A stretch of 64,000 nt of DNA, from assembly GCF_003841505.1 (NCBI RefSeq), contig NZ_REGA01000003.1, forward strand, positions 186,001-250,000. Reading direction: 5' to 3'. This document shows positions 26,162 through 34,759 of this stretch, one piece after another; positions within the stretch are counted from its first letter, which is position 1, and the number at the start of each line of letters is the position of its first letter. Source of the stretch: Natrarchaeobius chitinivorans (GTDB taxonomy: Archaea > Halobacteriota > Halobacteria > Halobacteriales > Natrialbaceae). The notes beneath the pieces were generated by a model. That model searched no databases, was not told the DNA's origin, and saw only the letters and a list, made by a program, of their open reading frames with translations. The translations under genes were made by a program, and so were the position numbers.

Positions 26162-27115
26162 TCACCGCGACAGCTCTTCACCACCCGAGGAGACGACTGC
26201 CTCGACCTCTTCTTCGGAGACGAGCGCGACGTCGCCCGGGATCGTCCGCTTGAGCGCTGCCGTCGCCGCGGCGTACTCGAGCGCCGTCGGCACGTCGTCG
26301 CCGCTCACCCGGCGGGCGATGAACGCGCCGGTGAACGCGTCCCCGGTTCCGATTTTCGAGACGGTATCGGTCTCGTAGGCACCCTGTTCGTGAACGACGC
26401 TATCGTGCCAGCCGATCGCGCCCTCGGACCCGCGGGTGACGACGACCGTCTCGAACTCGTACTGGGAGCCGAGTTTGTGCGCGAGTTGACGTGGATCGCC
26501 TTCGAACCCGAGTACTGATCGGGCGTCGCGAGCGGCGATCACGAGGACGTCGATGCCCGGAAAGAGTTTGGTCAGCGTCTCCTCGGCTTCCTCCGGAGAC
26601 CAGAGCTTTCGCCGGTAGTTGAAGTCGAACGCCGTCGTCGTCCCGCCCTGCCGGGCCGCCTTGAGCATACTGGCCGTGGTGTCTCGAAGCGTCGAGGAGA
26701 GCGCCGGCGTGATTCCCGTCGTGAAGAAGACGCGGGCGTTCTGGACGCGATCGACGTCGAATTCGCGGGCTTCGGCGGTCGCGAACGCGGTGTCGTCCCG
26801 GTCGTAGATAACTTTCGTCCCACGCGGCGTGCCTGCACGCTCGAGGTAGTACGTTCCCTGTCTCCCGCGATGGCTCCAGACGACGTCGGTGTCGATACCG
26901 TACCCACGGAGTTCGCTGACGACGCGTCGGCCGAGCGGTGATTCCGGAACCTTTGACAGCCAGGTCGCCGGCATTCCCAGGCGCTGTGCGGCGATCGCGA
27001 CGTTGCTCTCTGCGCCGCCGGCGAGCACCTCGAACTCGTCGGCGTCCTCGAGTCGTCGCTCGTCCGGCGGCGAGAGCCGGAGCATGGTCTCTCCAAAGGT
27101 GACGAGATCGCTCAC
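26162..27115 (-). CDS. kdgK: 2-keto-3-deoxygluconate kinase (PfkB family)
   Basis: 317 residues. PfkB-type sugar kinase with the N-terminal VTFGETMLRLSPP, the substrate loop GGAESNVAIAAQRLG (33-47), and the C-terminal catalytic GTGDAFTGAF motif with the base D259. The sequence matches the haloarchaeal KDG kinase that phosphorylates KDG to KDPG in the semi-phosphorylated Entner-Doudoroff pathway. Start is a GTG at 27115; a CTTATACTT box lies about 70 bases upstream. A DapA/KdgA-family aldolase that would use its product lies 4 kb away. Confidence 0.85.
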   Translation of the reverse strand: MSDLVTFGETMLRLSPPDERRLEDADEFEVLAGGAESNVAIAAQRLGMPATWLSKVPESPLGRRVVSELRGYGIDTDVVWSHRGRQGTYYLERAGTPRGTKVIYDRDDTAFATAEAREFDVDRVQNARVFFTTGITPALSSTLRDTTASMLKAARQGGTTTAFDFNYRRKLWSPEEAEETLTKLFPGIDVLVIAARDARSVLGFEGDPRQLAHKLGSQYEFETVVVTRGSEGAIGWHDSVVHEQGAYETDTVSKIGTGDAFTGAFIARRVSGDDVPTALEYAAATAALKRTIPGDVALVSEEEVEAVVSSGGEELSR

Positions 27116-27258
27116 CGGTCGGCCCTCCGTGGTCGACCGGTCGTCCGTGACGTGGTCATGCGTCGCTCAACGTTTGGCCGAAGTATAAGTCATGTCATTC
27201 ATCATCCATTGGCCGCCCGTTCTCACCCCGTTGCTCGCCCGTTTCACTCGAGCCATCC

Positions 27259-28416
27259 TCACGGCGAGGAGACGGTTACGAGATGAGAGTCGCCATCGCG
27301 TTCACACTCGACGCTGGAGCCGAAGGACTCGAGTAACTCGGCTCCGAGCGCGACGTGATCGGTCATCGCTGGAATTCGGATTCGGCCGCCCGCGAGCGCG
27401 AGGACCGGAAGCAGCTGATCGGCCATGTGGCGATCGACGGCTGCGTTCCCCTCGAGATACCGAATCGCCGCGTCGGCTGCGTCCTCGCCGACGCGTTCGG
27501 CCGGCTTCCCGCGCTCGCCGAGAGCGGTAAACCCCCCGATTGTGTGTTCGTGATCCGTCCTGATCACGATCGCGGTGCCCGGACAGTCACTCGCCGCCGT
27601 CGTCTCACGGCGCTCGATGGGGACGAGTTCGCCGCCTCCCACGTCCGCCTCGGTCCGTCGGTCCGCGTCCGCCTCCGGCCGCCGGTCAGCGTCCGCCTCG
27701 GTCCGCCGGTCGTCGAAAAACGGTCGCAGGCGCTCGAGCGCTCCGTCCGCTTGCCGTGACGCGACGTCGCTGTCGGCCAGTGTGACGGCCTCCGTCGAGT
27801 AGATTCGAACGCCCTCGAGCGGTCCGCGGTCGACGAGGTCGATTCGGTCGAACCGCGACGGTGCGAGGTGGAGCGTCACGTGACCGCCGCCGTCGGGACA
27901 AAATCCGCGGCGGTCGACCTCGCAGGCGGCGACGAGACCGAACCGACGAAGCAGCGGGAGCTTTACGTACTGGAGGTAATCGATAGGAGGCGACCACTTC
28001 ACGTCCGTTCCGCCGGTCACCGTGATCGAAAGCGGCGATTCGAGGACGGCTGCGAGGGGGGCCAACGCGTCGAGCAGCAACGAGATACTCCCAGCCGTTC
28101 CGATGTCGACGCGATAGCGCCCTCCCTCGAGCGGCCTCTCCTGGCGGCCGTCCGGCTGGGATCTACGATCATCGACGGAACGATTCGGGTCGAATTCGAC
28201 GCACTCCGAGCCGAGTTGTGCTCCCGTTACGTCGGCGTCACAGAGTTCGGCCACCGTCTCGAGGGTGGCGAGGTGCTGGTGACCGAGTCCCGGTGTCGGC
28301 CGGTCGCCGCGGACGTGTTCGATGTGAATCGGTTCGTTGTAGCGGACCGAAAGTCCGAGCGCAGTCCGAAGGAACTGCCCGCCGGCGTTCGATCCATCGA
28401 GTCGACGGGTCGTCAT
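27259..28416 (-). CDS. rtcA: RNA 3'-terminal phosphate cyclase
   Basis: 385 residues from ATG 28416. Converts RNA 3'-phosphate ends to 2',3'-cyclic phosphate using ATP. RRLDGSNAGGQFLRTALGLS (4-23) is the N-terminal signature; the catalytic histidine is H330 in AAVDRHMADQLLP, and GGFTALGERGKPAE (294-307) is conserved. Two insertions stand out: an arginine-rich stretch at about 83-100 and a repeat at 236-260 (DRRTEADA / DRRPEADA / DRRTEADV) absent from typical RtcA. An alternative GTG/ATG a few codons upstream cannot be excluded. Confidence 0.9.
   Translation of the reverse strand: MTTRRLDGSNAGGQFLRTALGLSVRYNEPIHIEHVRGDRPTPGLGHQHLATLETVAELCDADVTGAQLGSECVEFDPNRSVDDRRSQPDGRQERPLEGGRYRVDIGTAGSISLLLDALAPLAAVLESPLSITVTGGTDVKWSPPIDYLQYVKLPLLRRFGLVAACEVDRRGFCPDGGGHVTLHLAPSRFDRIDLVDRGPLEGVRIYSTEAVTLADSDVASRQADGALERLRPFFDDRRTEADADRRPEADADRRTEADVGGGELVPIERRETTAASDCPGTAIVIRTDHEHTIGGFTALGERGKPAERVGEDAADAAIRYLEGNAAVDRHMADQLLPVLALAGGRIRIPAMTDHVALGAELLESFGSSVECERDGDSHLVTVSSP
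27640..27711 (-). repeat. Three 24-base tandem repeats inside rtcA
   Basis: Three in-frame 24-base units encode DRRTEADA, DRRPEADA and DRRTEADV (residues 237-260). On the plus strand the shared core of each unit reads CGTCCGCCTC. Copy number could vary without frame change; the insertion is probably a surface loop. Confidence 0.85.
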
Positions 28417-28754
28417 GCATACCGCTACGACCGCCATCGACGTACCGTTGTGGGCTCGAACGGCAGTCGACAGGGGTGAGTTCGCATCGCATCGTCCGAC
28501 TGATCCACGAACATTGATAGTGTTTCGAAATAGAGTGAAAAGCGGTCCCGAAGTCAGAGGCATGTATCACGGGGAACGTTCGGGACAGGTTCACAGGGAG
28601 TTCCGATCGGAGCTGACCCGATCGGTCGGTCCCTTCGATTTCTCGAGGACGAGGTTCATCCCGCCGACCCGACGAGACGTTCGATTCGCCGAGCAGGATC
28701 GATTTCGTCGTTCTTTTCGAAATAACCGATTCCGTCGACGGTTTCCAGATGCTA
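28417..28754. other. 338-base gap between rtcA and mutL, no gene recognised
   Basis: Holds the promoter side of rtcA and the 3' side of mutL. A plus-strand frame crosses it but is arginine-rich and merges into antisense of mutL. No repeat, RNA gene or clear hairpin recognised. Confidence 0.5.
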
Positions 28755-30995
28755 CTACCCACCGTGGCCGGGATAATCCCGCTCGAAGCGCTCGTCGATC
28801 TCTCGCTCGTCGAACTGGACGATCACCGGCCGGCCGTGGGGGCAGGCGTAGGGGTTCTCACAGTTGTCCAGGGCGGCGAGCAGGTCGACGACGGACCCCT
28901 CGGTCAGTGACGTGTTTCCGGTCAGCGAGGGATAACAGGCGAGATCGCCGAGGAACTCGTCGGCCAGCGCGTCGACCGTCTCGCCGCCCGTTTCGCGGTC
29001 GCCGTCGACGAACGACGCGAGCACGTCCCGCAGTTGCGACGGCTCGAGGGTCTCCTCGAGCACCGCGGGGACGGTCGTCACCGCGACCGTTCGGTCGTCG
29101 ATCCGGTCGGCGTAAAAGCCCAGCCGCGAGAGCGCTTCGCGGTAGCCTTCGAACGCCTCGACTTCGCCGGCCGTGAGCTCGAGTTCGACCGGTTCGGCCA
29201 GCGCCTGTGCGGTCGGATCTTCGGCAAACGCCGACCGCAGTCGCTCGTAGTTCACCCGCTCGTCGGCGGCGTGCTGGTCGATCAAGGCGAGCCCGTCGGC
29301 CGTCTCACAGACCAGATACGTCTCCGAGAGCTGTCCGAGCACGCGAAGCGGGGGCAACGAATCGTACTCGGTGTGCTCGTCGGCGACCGGTTCGCCCGCG
29401 AGCGTTCGCTGCTCGGTCGCGGCGGCGAACTTCCGGTCGGGCTCGAGGTCGTCGATCCCGCTTTCGTGATTGGCGTCGTCGGTCGAACCGCCCCTGCTGG
29501 CGACCTCGGTGGTCGAGTCGAGTCCGGTCGACGACTCCGCCCTCGTGTTCGCCGTCGATTCCGCCTTCGTCGCCCCGGACGACCGAGTGCTCGAGGTGGT
29601 AGCGGCGTCGGTCTCGAGCGACGACGCGTCGGCTGTCGAGTCCGCGTCCGCGGGCGACCCCGACGCCGTCGATCCGCTCGCGTCGCCGTTCGTCGACGTC
29701 TCCGGTTCGGTTTCGTCCGCCACGTGCTGAGTGTCGTCCGTCGCAGTCACGTGCTGATCGTCGTCCGCCGACCTCGAGGCTTCGGCGTCCGCAGTCCCCG
29801 GTGCAGATTCGCTGCCGCCAGCGTTTGCGGGCTGACCTGAGTCCCGCGACCCCTGTGGTCGGACCGCCGCCTCGCCGGGCGCGGATCGACCGCGGGGCGC
29901 ACGAGAGCGAAGCAGCCCGTGCTCTAACAGCGCCGCCTCCACCGCGGCGTCGACCTGTCGGCGGACCGCGTCGTCGTCGTCGAATCGCACCTCGCGCTTT
30001 CGCGGGTGGACGTTGACGTCGACCGCGTCGCCGGGAACCTCGTGAAAGAGGACGGCGAATGGGTAGCGGTCGCCGCCCAGTTGCGTCCCGTACGCGCCCA
30101 TGATTCCCTGCCGGATCGCGTCGGCGGTCACCGCGCGGCCGTTGACGTACGTCGCGAGGTACTCCCTGCTCGAGCGGTTCGTCTCGGGGTGGGAAACCAG
30201 TCCGGTGACCGACTCGAGCGGGCCGGGTGGGAGTTCCTCGTCGACGTCGACGGGGATCATCGCCGAAGCGACCTCGCGACCGTAGACGGCCAATACGGCG
30301 GCCTGGAGGTCGCCCTGCCCCGTCGTCGCGAACACCTCGCGACCGTCGTGGGTAAGCGAGACCGCGACGTCGGGGTTGGCGAGCGCGTAACGGGTGACGA
30401 CGCGGTTGACGTGGGCGAACTCCGTCGCCGTCGTCTTCAGGAACTTCCGGCGGGCTGGCGTGTTGTAGAAGAGGTCCTCGACCTCGACGACCGTCCCCTC
30501 GGGACAGCCCGTCGGCTCGACGGAGACGACCTCGCCGCCCTCGTAGACGAGCTCCGTCCCGACGTCAGCTTCGCTTCCGGCCCCCGTCCCCGAGTCACCC
30601 GAGTCCGCCCGCGGGCGCGACCGGATCGTCGTCCGCGAAACCGAGCCGATCGTGTGCAGCGCTTCGCCGCGAAAGCCGAGGGTGGCGACGCCGGACTCGA
30701 GGTCCTCGAGGCTCTGGATCTTGCTCGTCGTGTGCTGGCGGACGGCGGCTCGCAGGTCGGCTTCGGACATCCCGCGGCCGTCGTCGGCGACCCGGACGAG
30801 TTCGGTCCCGCCCGCCTCGACCGCGACGTCCACGCTGTCGGCGTCGGCGTCCAGGCTGTTCTCGACGAGTTCTTTGACGGCGCTTGCGGGCCGCTCGACG
30901 ACCTCGCCGGCCGCGATTCGCGCGACGGTGTCCTCGTCGAGCTGGCGGATCTCGGTGCCGTCGTCGCCGGTCCCTCTCTCGTCGGTCATCGCCAC
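28755..30995 (-). CDS. mutL: DNA mismatch repair protein MutL
   Basis: 746 residues. GHKL ATPase region at the N-terminus: IRQLDEDTVARIAAGEVVERPASAVKELVENSLDADA (about 16-52), VADDGRGM and GFRGEALHTIGSVS, followed by the transducer domain (DVNVHPRKREVRF). A disordered Ala/Ser/Thr/Asp linker (about 355-560) joins the C-terminal dimerisation domain (LGQLSETYLVCETADGLALIDQHAADERV, ACYPSLTGNTSL, CPHGRPV). MutL couples mismatch recognition by MutS to downstream repair. An ATG at 30989 is an alternative start. mutS lies 3.8 kb away on the same strand. Confidence 0.95.
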   Translation of the reverse strand: MAMTDERGTGDDGTEIRQLDEDTVARIAAGEVVERPASAVKELVENSLDADADSVDVAVEAGGTELVRVADDGRGMSEADLRAAVRQHTTSKIQSLEDLESGVATLGFRGEALHTIGSVSRTTIRSRPRADSGDSGTGAGSEADVGTELVYEGGEVVSVEPTGCPEGTVVEVEDLFYNTPARRKFLKTTATEFAHVNRVVTRYALANPDVAVSLTHDGREVFATTGQGDLQAAVLAVYGREVASAMIPVDVDEELPPGPLESVTGLVSHPETNRSSREYLATYVNGRAVTADAIRQGIMGAYGTQLGGDRYPFAVLFHEVPGDAVDVNVHPRKREVRFDDDDAVRRQVDAAVEAALLEHGLLRSRAPRGRSAPGEAAVRPQGSRDSGQPANAGGSESAPGTADAEASRSADDDQHVTATDDTQHVADETEPETSTNGDASGSTASGSPADADSTADASSLETDAATTSSTRSSGATKAESTANTRAESSTGLDSTTEVASRGGSTDDANHESGIDDLEPDRKFAAATEQRTLAGEPVADEHTEYDSLPPLRVLGQLSETYLVCETADGLALIDQHAADERVNYERLRSAFAEDPTAQALAEPVELELTAGEVEAFEGYREALSRLGFYADRIDDRTVAVTTVPAVLEETLEPSQLRDVLASFVDGDRETGGETVDALADEFLGDLACYPSLTGNTSLTEGSVVDLLAALDNCENPYACPHGRPVIVQFDEREIDERFERDYPGHGG

Positions 30996-31107
30996 CCGCG
31001 GACGAACGTGTCTCTTCGACGATCCTCGAGCGAACCGGCTTTCGCCAGAATACGCGCTCCGTCCCCGTTCATACTGGGCTGTCGTTGCGGCCGCCCCTCA
31101 ATAGGTG

Positions 31108-32019
31108 TTACGCGTGGTCGGACCGACTTGCCGTCTCGAGCAGGTCGTCGGTCGCCGTCTCAATCGCCTCGCGACCGTCCGCCGGGACCGAGACGAGCGG
31201 CGGCCGAACCGAATCCGAGGGGATCACTCCCCGGTGGACGAGTGCGGCTTTGGTGACCGGCGCGAACCCGTACTCGTTGCAGGGTTCGAAAAGTGTCGAA
31301 ACGGCGTCCTGCAAGATGAGTCCGCGCTCTTCGTCGGCCGCCTCGAGCAACTCGCCGAACAGGGTCGGCGCGGCGTGAGACAGCGCGTTTACCCCGCCGT
31401 CGCCCCCCATCCGGAGCGCCGGCACGAGCAACGCGTCGTACCCCTGAAGCACGAGGAACTCCTCCGGCGTGCGACGGACGGCCGTCCGGAAGTACTCGAG
31501 GTCGCCGCTCGAGTCTTTGATTCCGATCACGTTCTCGCGGGTGGCGATCGACTCGAGCGTCTCGGGTTCGATCCGCAGGCCGGTACACGTCGGGATGTTG
31601 TACAGGACGAGGGGAAGCGGCGACTCGTCGGCCACCGACTCGAAGAACTGCCGGTTGCCGGCCGGAGCGTTCGCCGTGTGGAAGTACGGCGGAACGATCG
31701 CGGCGGCGTCGGCTCCGACATCGGCGGCGTCTTCGATCGCGGTGAGCGTCTCTGGTACCGTCGTCGCGGCCGCACCCGCGAGCACCGGCACCTCTCCGTC
31801 GGCGTGCTTCACTACGAGTTCGGTGACCCGCGTTCGCTCATCGGGCGTCAAACTCGCGAACTCGCCCGTGGTTCCACACGGGAACAGGCCGTCGATACCG
31901 TTCTCGAGGAGGTGATCGACGACGTCCTCGAGCGCCGCTTCGTCGATCTCGTCCGATTCCGGGTCGAAAGGCGTCACGAGAGGGGTTGTCATTCCCTCGA
32001 GTGCTCGTGAAAGGTCCAT
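31108..32019 (-). CDS. kdgA: DapA/KdgA-family aldolase (probable KDG/KDPG aldolase)
   Basis: 303 residues from ATG 32019. Class I pyruvate aldolase fold: CGTTGEFASLT (about 43-53), the catalytic tyrosine in PLVLYNIPTCTG (about 133) and the Schiff-base lysine in ENVIGIKDSSGDLEYF (about 162). Dihydrodipicolinate synthase and KDG aldolase share these. The haloarchaeal KdgA-type sequence and a KDG kinase gene nearby favour cleavage of KDPG to pyruvate and glyceraldehyde 3-phosphate, but DapA cannot be ruled out by sequence alone. Divergent from the Tat protein gene at 32342. Confidence 0.75.
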   Translation of the reverse strand: MDLSRALEGMTTPLVTPFDPESDEIDEAALEDVVDHLLENGIDGLFPCGTTGEFASLTPDERTRVTELVVKHADGEVPVLAGAAATTVPETLTAIEDAADVGADAAAIVPPYFHTANAPAGNRQFFESVADESPLPLVLYNIPTCTGLRIEPETLESIATRENVIGIKDSSGDLEYFRTAVRRTPEEFLVLQGYDALLVPALRMGGDGGVNALSHAAPTLFGELLEAADEERGLILQDAVSTLFEPCNEYGFAPVTKAALVHRGVIPSDSVRPPLVSVPADGREAIETATDDLLETASRSDHA

Positions 32020-32341
32020 CTCGGCTGTGCTTTCGGCGGTATGGCCAAAACACCTCTGTTCGGCGATTCGGTGGGGTTCGCGTCGACCGACGCGAAACGG
32101 GTTCAGCGGTGAACTGCCTGGGAGTCTGCTCCGAAGCACTTGACCGTTCTTCCTCGAATCAGTTCGAACTGGATCCCGCTGTAGAGCGGGCGAACGTGCT
32201 GATTGATGATCGTTCGCTACTCGTTGGCTGGCGATCACCGGCGCTGATTCGAGCGACGCGTTCTCGAATACAACTCGAGATAGTTTGGAATGTATATAAT
32301 TATACAATAGATATATATACAGTATTGTAGCCCAACCAGTT
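32020..32341. promoter_or_regulatory. 322-base divergent intergenic region with very AT-rich promoter
   Basis: Between the aldolase gene (minus) and the Tat-exported protein gene (plus). Bases about 32285-32332 are almost pure A/T (TATATAATTATACAATAG, ATATATATACAGTATT), giving several possible TATA boxes for the plus-strand gene. Nothing else recognised. Confidence 0.6.
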
Positions 32342-33544
32342 ATGGATGATAATAACCATCCGCTAGATCGGCGCTCGGCACTGAAAATGATCGGCGTGGG
32401 CGCACTCGGTGCATCGGCTACGCTGGCAGGGAGTGCAACTGCACGACAGCAGAGCCTCCAGAACCCGCCCAGTACCTACGAGACGCTCCGCGGGAGCGTA
32501 CAGGAACCCGTCGACGGATCGGCCGTCGACGACCTACGAGACTCGTATTCCGACGGCGGGACCACGATGGACTCCGAATCGTCGTCGCGGCTCTATCTCG
32601 ACGTCGAAGAGAGCTTTTCCGACGTTCGTATCGTCGGATACAATATCTTGACCGACGATGCCGGGAACGTTCGAGAGCAGTTCGTAACCGCCGGGCCGGA
32701 GCGATACATTCCCGACGGACCCGGGGTACGGTCGGCGGGCAACTCGAGGCTCGACTCGAAAGCCGACGAGTTGCTCGAGCGGGCGGGATCGACGGACGCC
32801 GTATCCACCGAGGACGCCACGACCCAGAACGACTGGGACGTAGACTGGAGCGACTGGTCGTATTTCGGATCCGACGATATCTACCACGAGGAGTTCACCG
32901 ATACGGAGATCTCCGACGCGAAGCCGGGGGCCGTGGAGTTCACCAACGAGGTCAGAAACTCGTGGGAGGACGATCGGATCGCGGCCCGGTCGAAGATCCG
33001 GATGGAACCAGGCCGGGAGCTGTGCAAGGACGGATTCGACGAATACTGTACGTCGGGCACGGTTCATACTGGCTGGCGGAATCGGGAAGCGAGAGTGTAC
33101 CTCGACTGGGACCAACCGTGGAACACGGTCGATACGGACGACCTGCTTGTGAGTACGGATCCGGAAGGACAGGTCGAAGACGTCAGTACGACCCGTGGGG
33201 TGAGTATGGGACTCGACTTGAGCAAAGATCCCGGCCTCTCGATCGGGTACAACAGCAGCGTTACGATGAACGGCGCGTACCTCCGGGACAGGACGACCAA
33301 GAGATCCGGCCGCTCGGACCACGAGTTCAAGATCACCAGCTCGAGAGCCGAATCCGCGAAGTATCCCGCGGTGTTCGAGGTCGGCAGCGTCTCGCGTTAC
33401 GACACCGACTGTGGCGGGATGCCGATCCCCACGACCGCCCTGAACATCGACGTCGATCTTCGCTGGGGGCTTCGCCTCCCTCGGATCGGATGGATGAACA
33501 GTCACCGCGACGATAAGTCGTTCAGCTACACCAGGTACTGTTAG
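32342..33544 (+). CDS. Tat-exported protein of unknown function
   Basis: 400 residues. Twin-arginine signal DRRSALKMIGVGALGASATLAGSATA ends near residue 34, with no lipobox cysteine, so it is probably released or held at the surface by other means. The mature part has YLDVEESFSDVRIVGYN, a tryptophan-rich DWDVDWSDWSYFGSD, and five cysteines toward the C-terminus (CKDGFDEYC, DTDCGG, final C), suggesting disulfides outside the cell. No family recognised. Convergent with another unknown Tat-like protein gene. The AT-rich promoter is unusual for the region. Confidence 0.75.
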   Translation: MDDNNHPLDRRSALKMIGVGALGASATLAGSATARQQSLQNPPSTYETLRGSVQEPVDGSAVDDLRDSYSDGGTTMDSESSSRLYLDVEESFSDVRIVGYNILTDDAGNVREQFVTAGPERYIPDGPGVRSAGNSRLDSKADELLERAGSTDAVSTEDATTQNDWDVDWSDWSYFGSDDIYHEEFTDTEISDAKPGAVEFTNEVRNSWEDDRIAARSKIRMEPGRELCKDGFDEYCTSGTVHTGWRNREARVYLDWDQPWNTVDTDDLLVSTDPEGQVEDVSTTRGVSMGLDLSKDPGLSIGYNSSVTMNGAYLRDRTTKRSGRSDHEFKITSSRAESAKYPAVFEVGSVSRYDTDCGGMPIPTTALNIDVDLRWGLRLPRIGWMNSHRDDKSFSYTRYC

Positions 33545-33561
33545 AAACGACGCGTCCGGTA

Positions 33562-34557
33562 TCAGGACCGAACCGGACAGCCGACGGTGCGGAGGAACGA
33601 TCTAACCAACGCCAGCGACGCCGCCGTCTCGCTTCTGAACTCGAGGGTCACCACCTGGTTGTCCCGCTCGAGCGCGACGTACTCGCGCACCTCCGGGGGG
33701 TCGAACGGATCGTCCGCGTCGTTCTGGCCGTCCCGGTCCAGTGTGGCTCCGATCTCGTCGTGGACGTCGCGTGCAGCGTCGAGCGAGTTCGTCCACAGGT
33801 TCGCGTCGACGATTCGTTCCCCATCTGCGGAGTGTGCCGATCCGAACGCGTACTCGACGGCCTCGGCGATGTCGTCGTCGGGTACGAGCGGTCCCGGACA
33901 ATCGCTGCCGGGGGTAGCGAACGCGAACCGAACGGGCGCGTCCGTCGTCGCCCCCTCGAACGTTCGTAACAGATCGCCCGTGAGCGGGTCGGCGTCGGCG
34001 TGCCAGACGTCCACGACGGCCCGGCTCATCGCTTCGGCACCGATGACGAACGCGTCGTCGGTGAGCGAAGCCACGGTCGACTCACCGAGGCTGTACGTGA
34101 CGGCCTCGTCGTCGTTCGATTCAGCCGTCACGCCGGCGACGGTCTCGAGTTCCTCGAGCAGATCGGCTTCCCCCCACGTCGTCCATACGATCGCCACCGA
34201 TCCGTCGGCGTCGTTTCCACAAAGCACCAGCTTTCTCAGCCCCGACGGATCGACGTCGGTCTCCGTCTCGCCGCCGACGATCGCCGAGAGCGACTCCGGC
34301 ACGTCGGCGAACGCAGCCGATTCGAGGATCGTTGTCGTGGCTTCCCGTGCGGTGTCGTCGTCCGCGAGTTCGCCGACTCGAGCGTGAACGAGTCGATCTA
34401 TTCCGCCGGGTACCGTTCCAGCCGAGAACGATCTAGCACCGGGCCCGTCATCGGTTCGATCTCGACCGAACCACGCGCCACCGACGATACCAGCTCCGGC
34501 GGCGAGCCCACCGGTTGCGATTACGGCGCGGCGTGAGAGAGCGGGGACTTTCATCAC
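33562..34557 (-). CDS. Exported protein of unknown function
   Basis: 331 residues. The N-terminal MMKVPALSRRAVIATGGLAAGAGIVGGAWFG looks like a Tat signal or uncleaved anchor (SRRAVIATGG). The mature region is acidic with alternating strands and helices (IDRLVHARVGELADDDTAREATTTILESAAFADVP, ATLDRDGQNDADDPFDPPEVREYVALERDNQVVTLEF). Two C residues only. No family recognised; similar orphan surface proteins are frequent in haloarchaea. An AT-rich stretch with TATA-like GAATATAACT lies just upstream. Confidence 0.7.
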   Translation of the reverse strand: MMKVPALSRRAVIATGGLAAGAGIVGGAWFGRDRTDDGPGARSFSAGTVPGGIDRLVHARVGELADDDTAREATTTILESAAFADVPESLSAIVGGETETDVDPSGLRKLVLCGNDADGSVAIVWTTWGEADLLEELETVAGVTAESNDDEAVTYSLGESTVASLTDDAFVIGAEAMSRAVVDVWHADADPLTGDLLRTFEGATTDAPVRFAFATPGSDCPGPLVPDDDIAEAVEYAFGSAHSADGERIVDANLWTNSLDAARDVHDEIGATLDRDGQNDADDPFDPPEVREYVALERDNQVVTLEFRSETAASLALVRSFLRTVGCPVRS

Positions 34558-34657
34558 GTATTTTTCTACTCACAGGAATATAACTATTTTGTGCTATTCG
34601 AGCGGATCAATTCCTGGTTGCCCCGCTCGAGAACGCTCACGAGTGCGGCGGCTTCCG

Positions 34658-34737
34658 ATACGGTCCGCTGGCAGTCGTTACCGGTGTGACCGGTGACCGC
34701 TCGCGTCACACCGGTACACAGTGAGGACTTCCCGTGT
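34658..34737. repeat. R1 palindromic element, copy E (diverged)
   Basis: 80 bases. Left end ATACGGTCCGCTGGCAGTC, right end ACTTCCCGTGT, with a perfect central stem ACCGGTGTGAC / GTCACACCGGT. The stem sequence differs from other copies but pairing is retained. It lies 22 bases 3' of the mutS stop, the same spacing as copy A behind sepF. Confidence 0.65.
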
Positions 34738-34759
34738 GAACTACTGGGCTCTCATCCCC

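Noticed and set aside
25169-26518. Long plus-strand frame containing translated R2 repeat
   Set aside because: Consists of the 3' end of the RNB gene in another frame, the repeat, and antisense of the GNAT and kinase genes.
28415-29176. Plus-strand frame across the rtcA-mutL gap
   Set aside because: Basic, no motif, and half of it is antisense to mutL.
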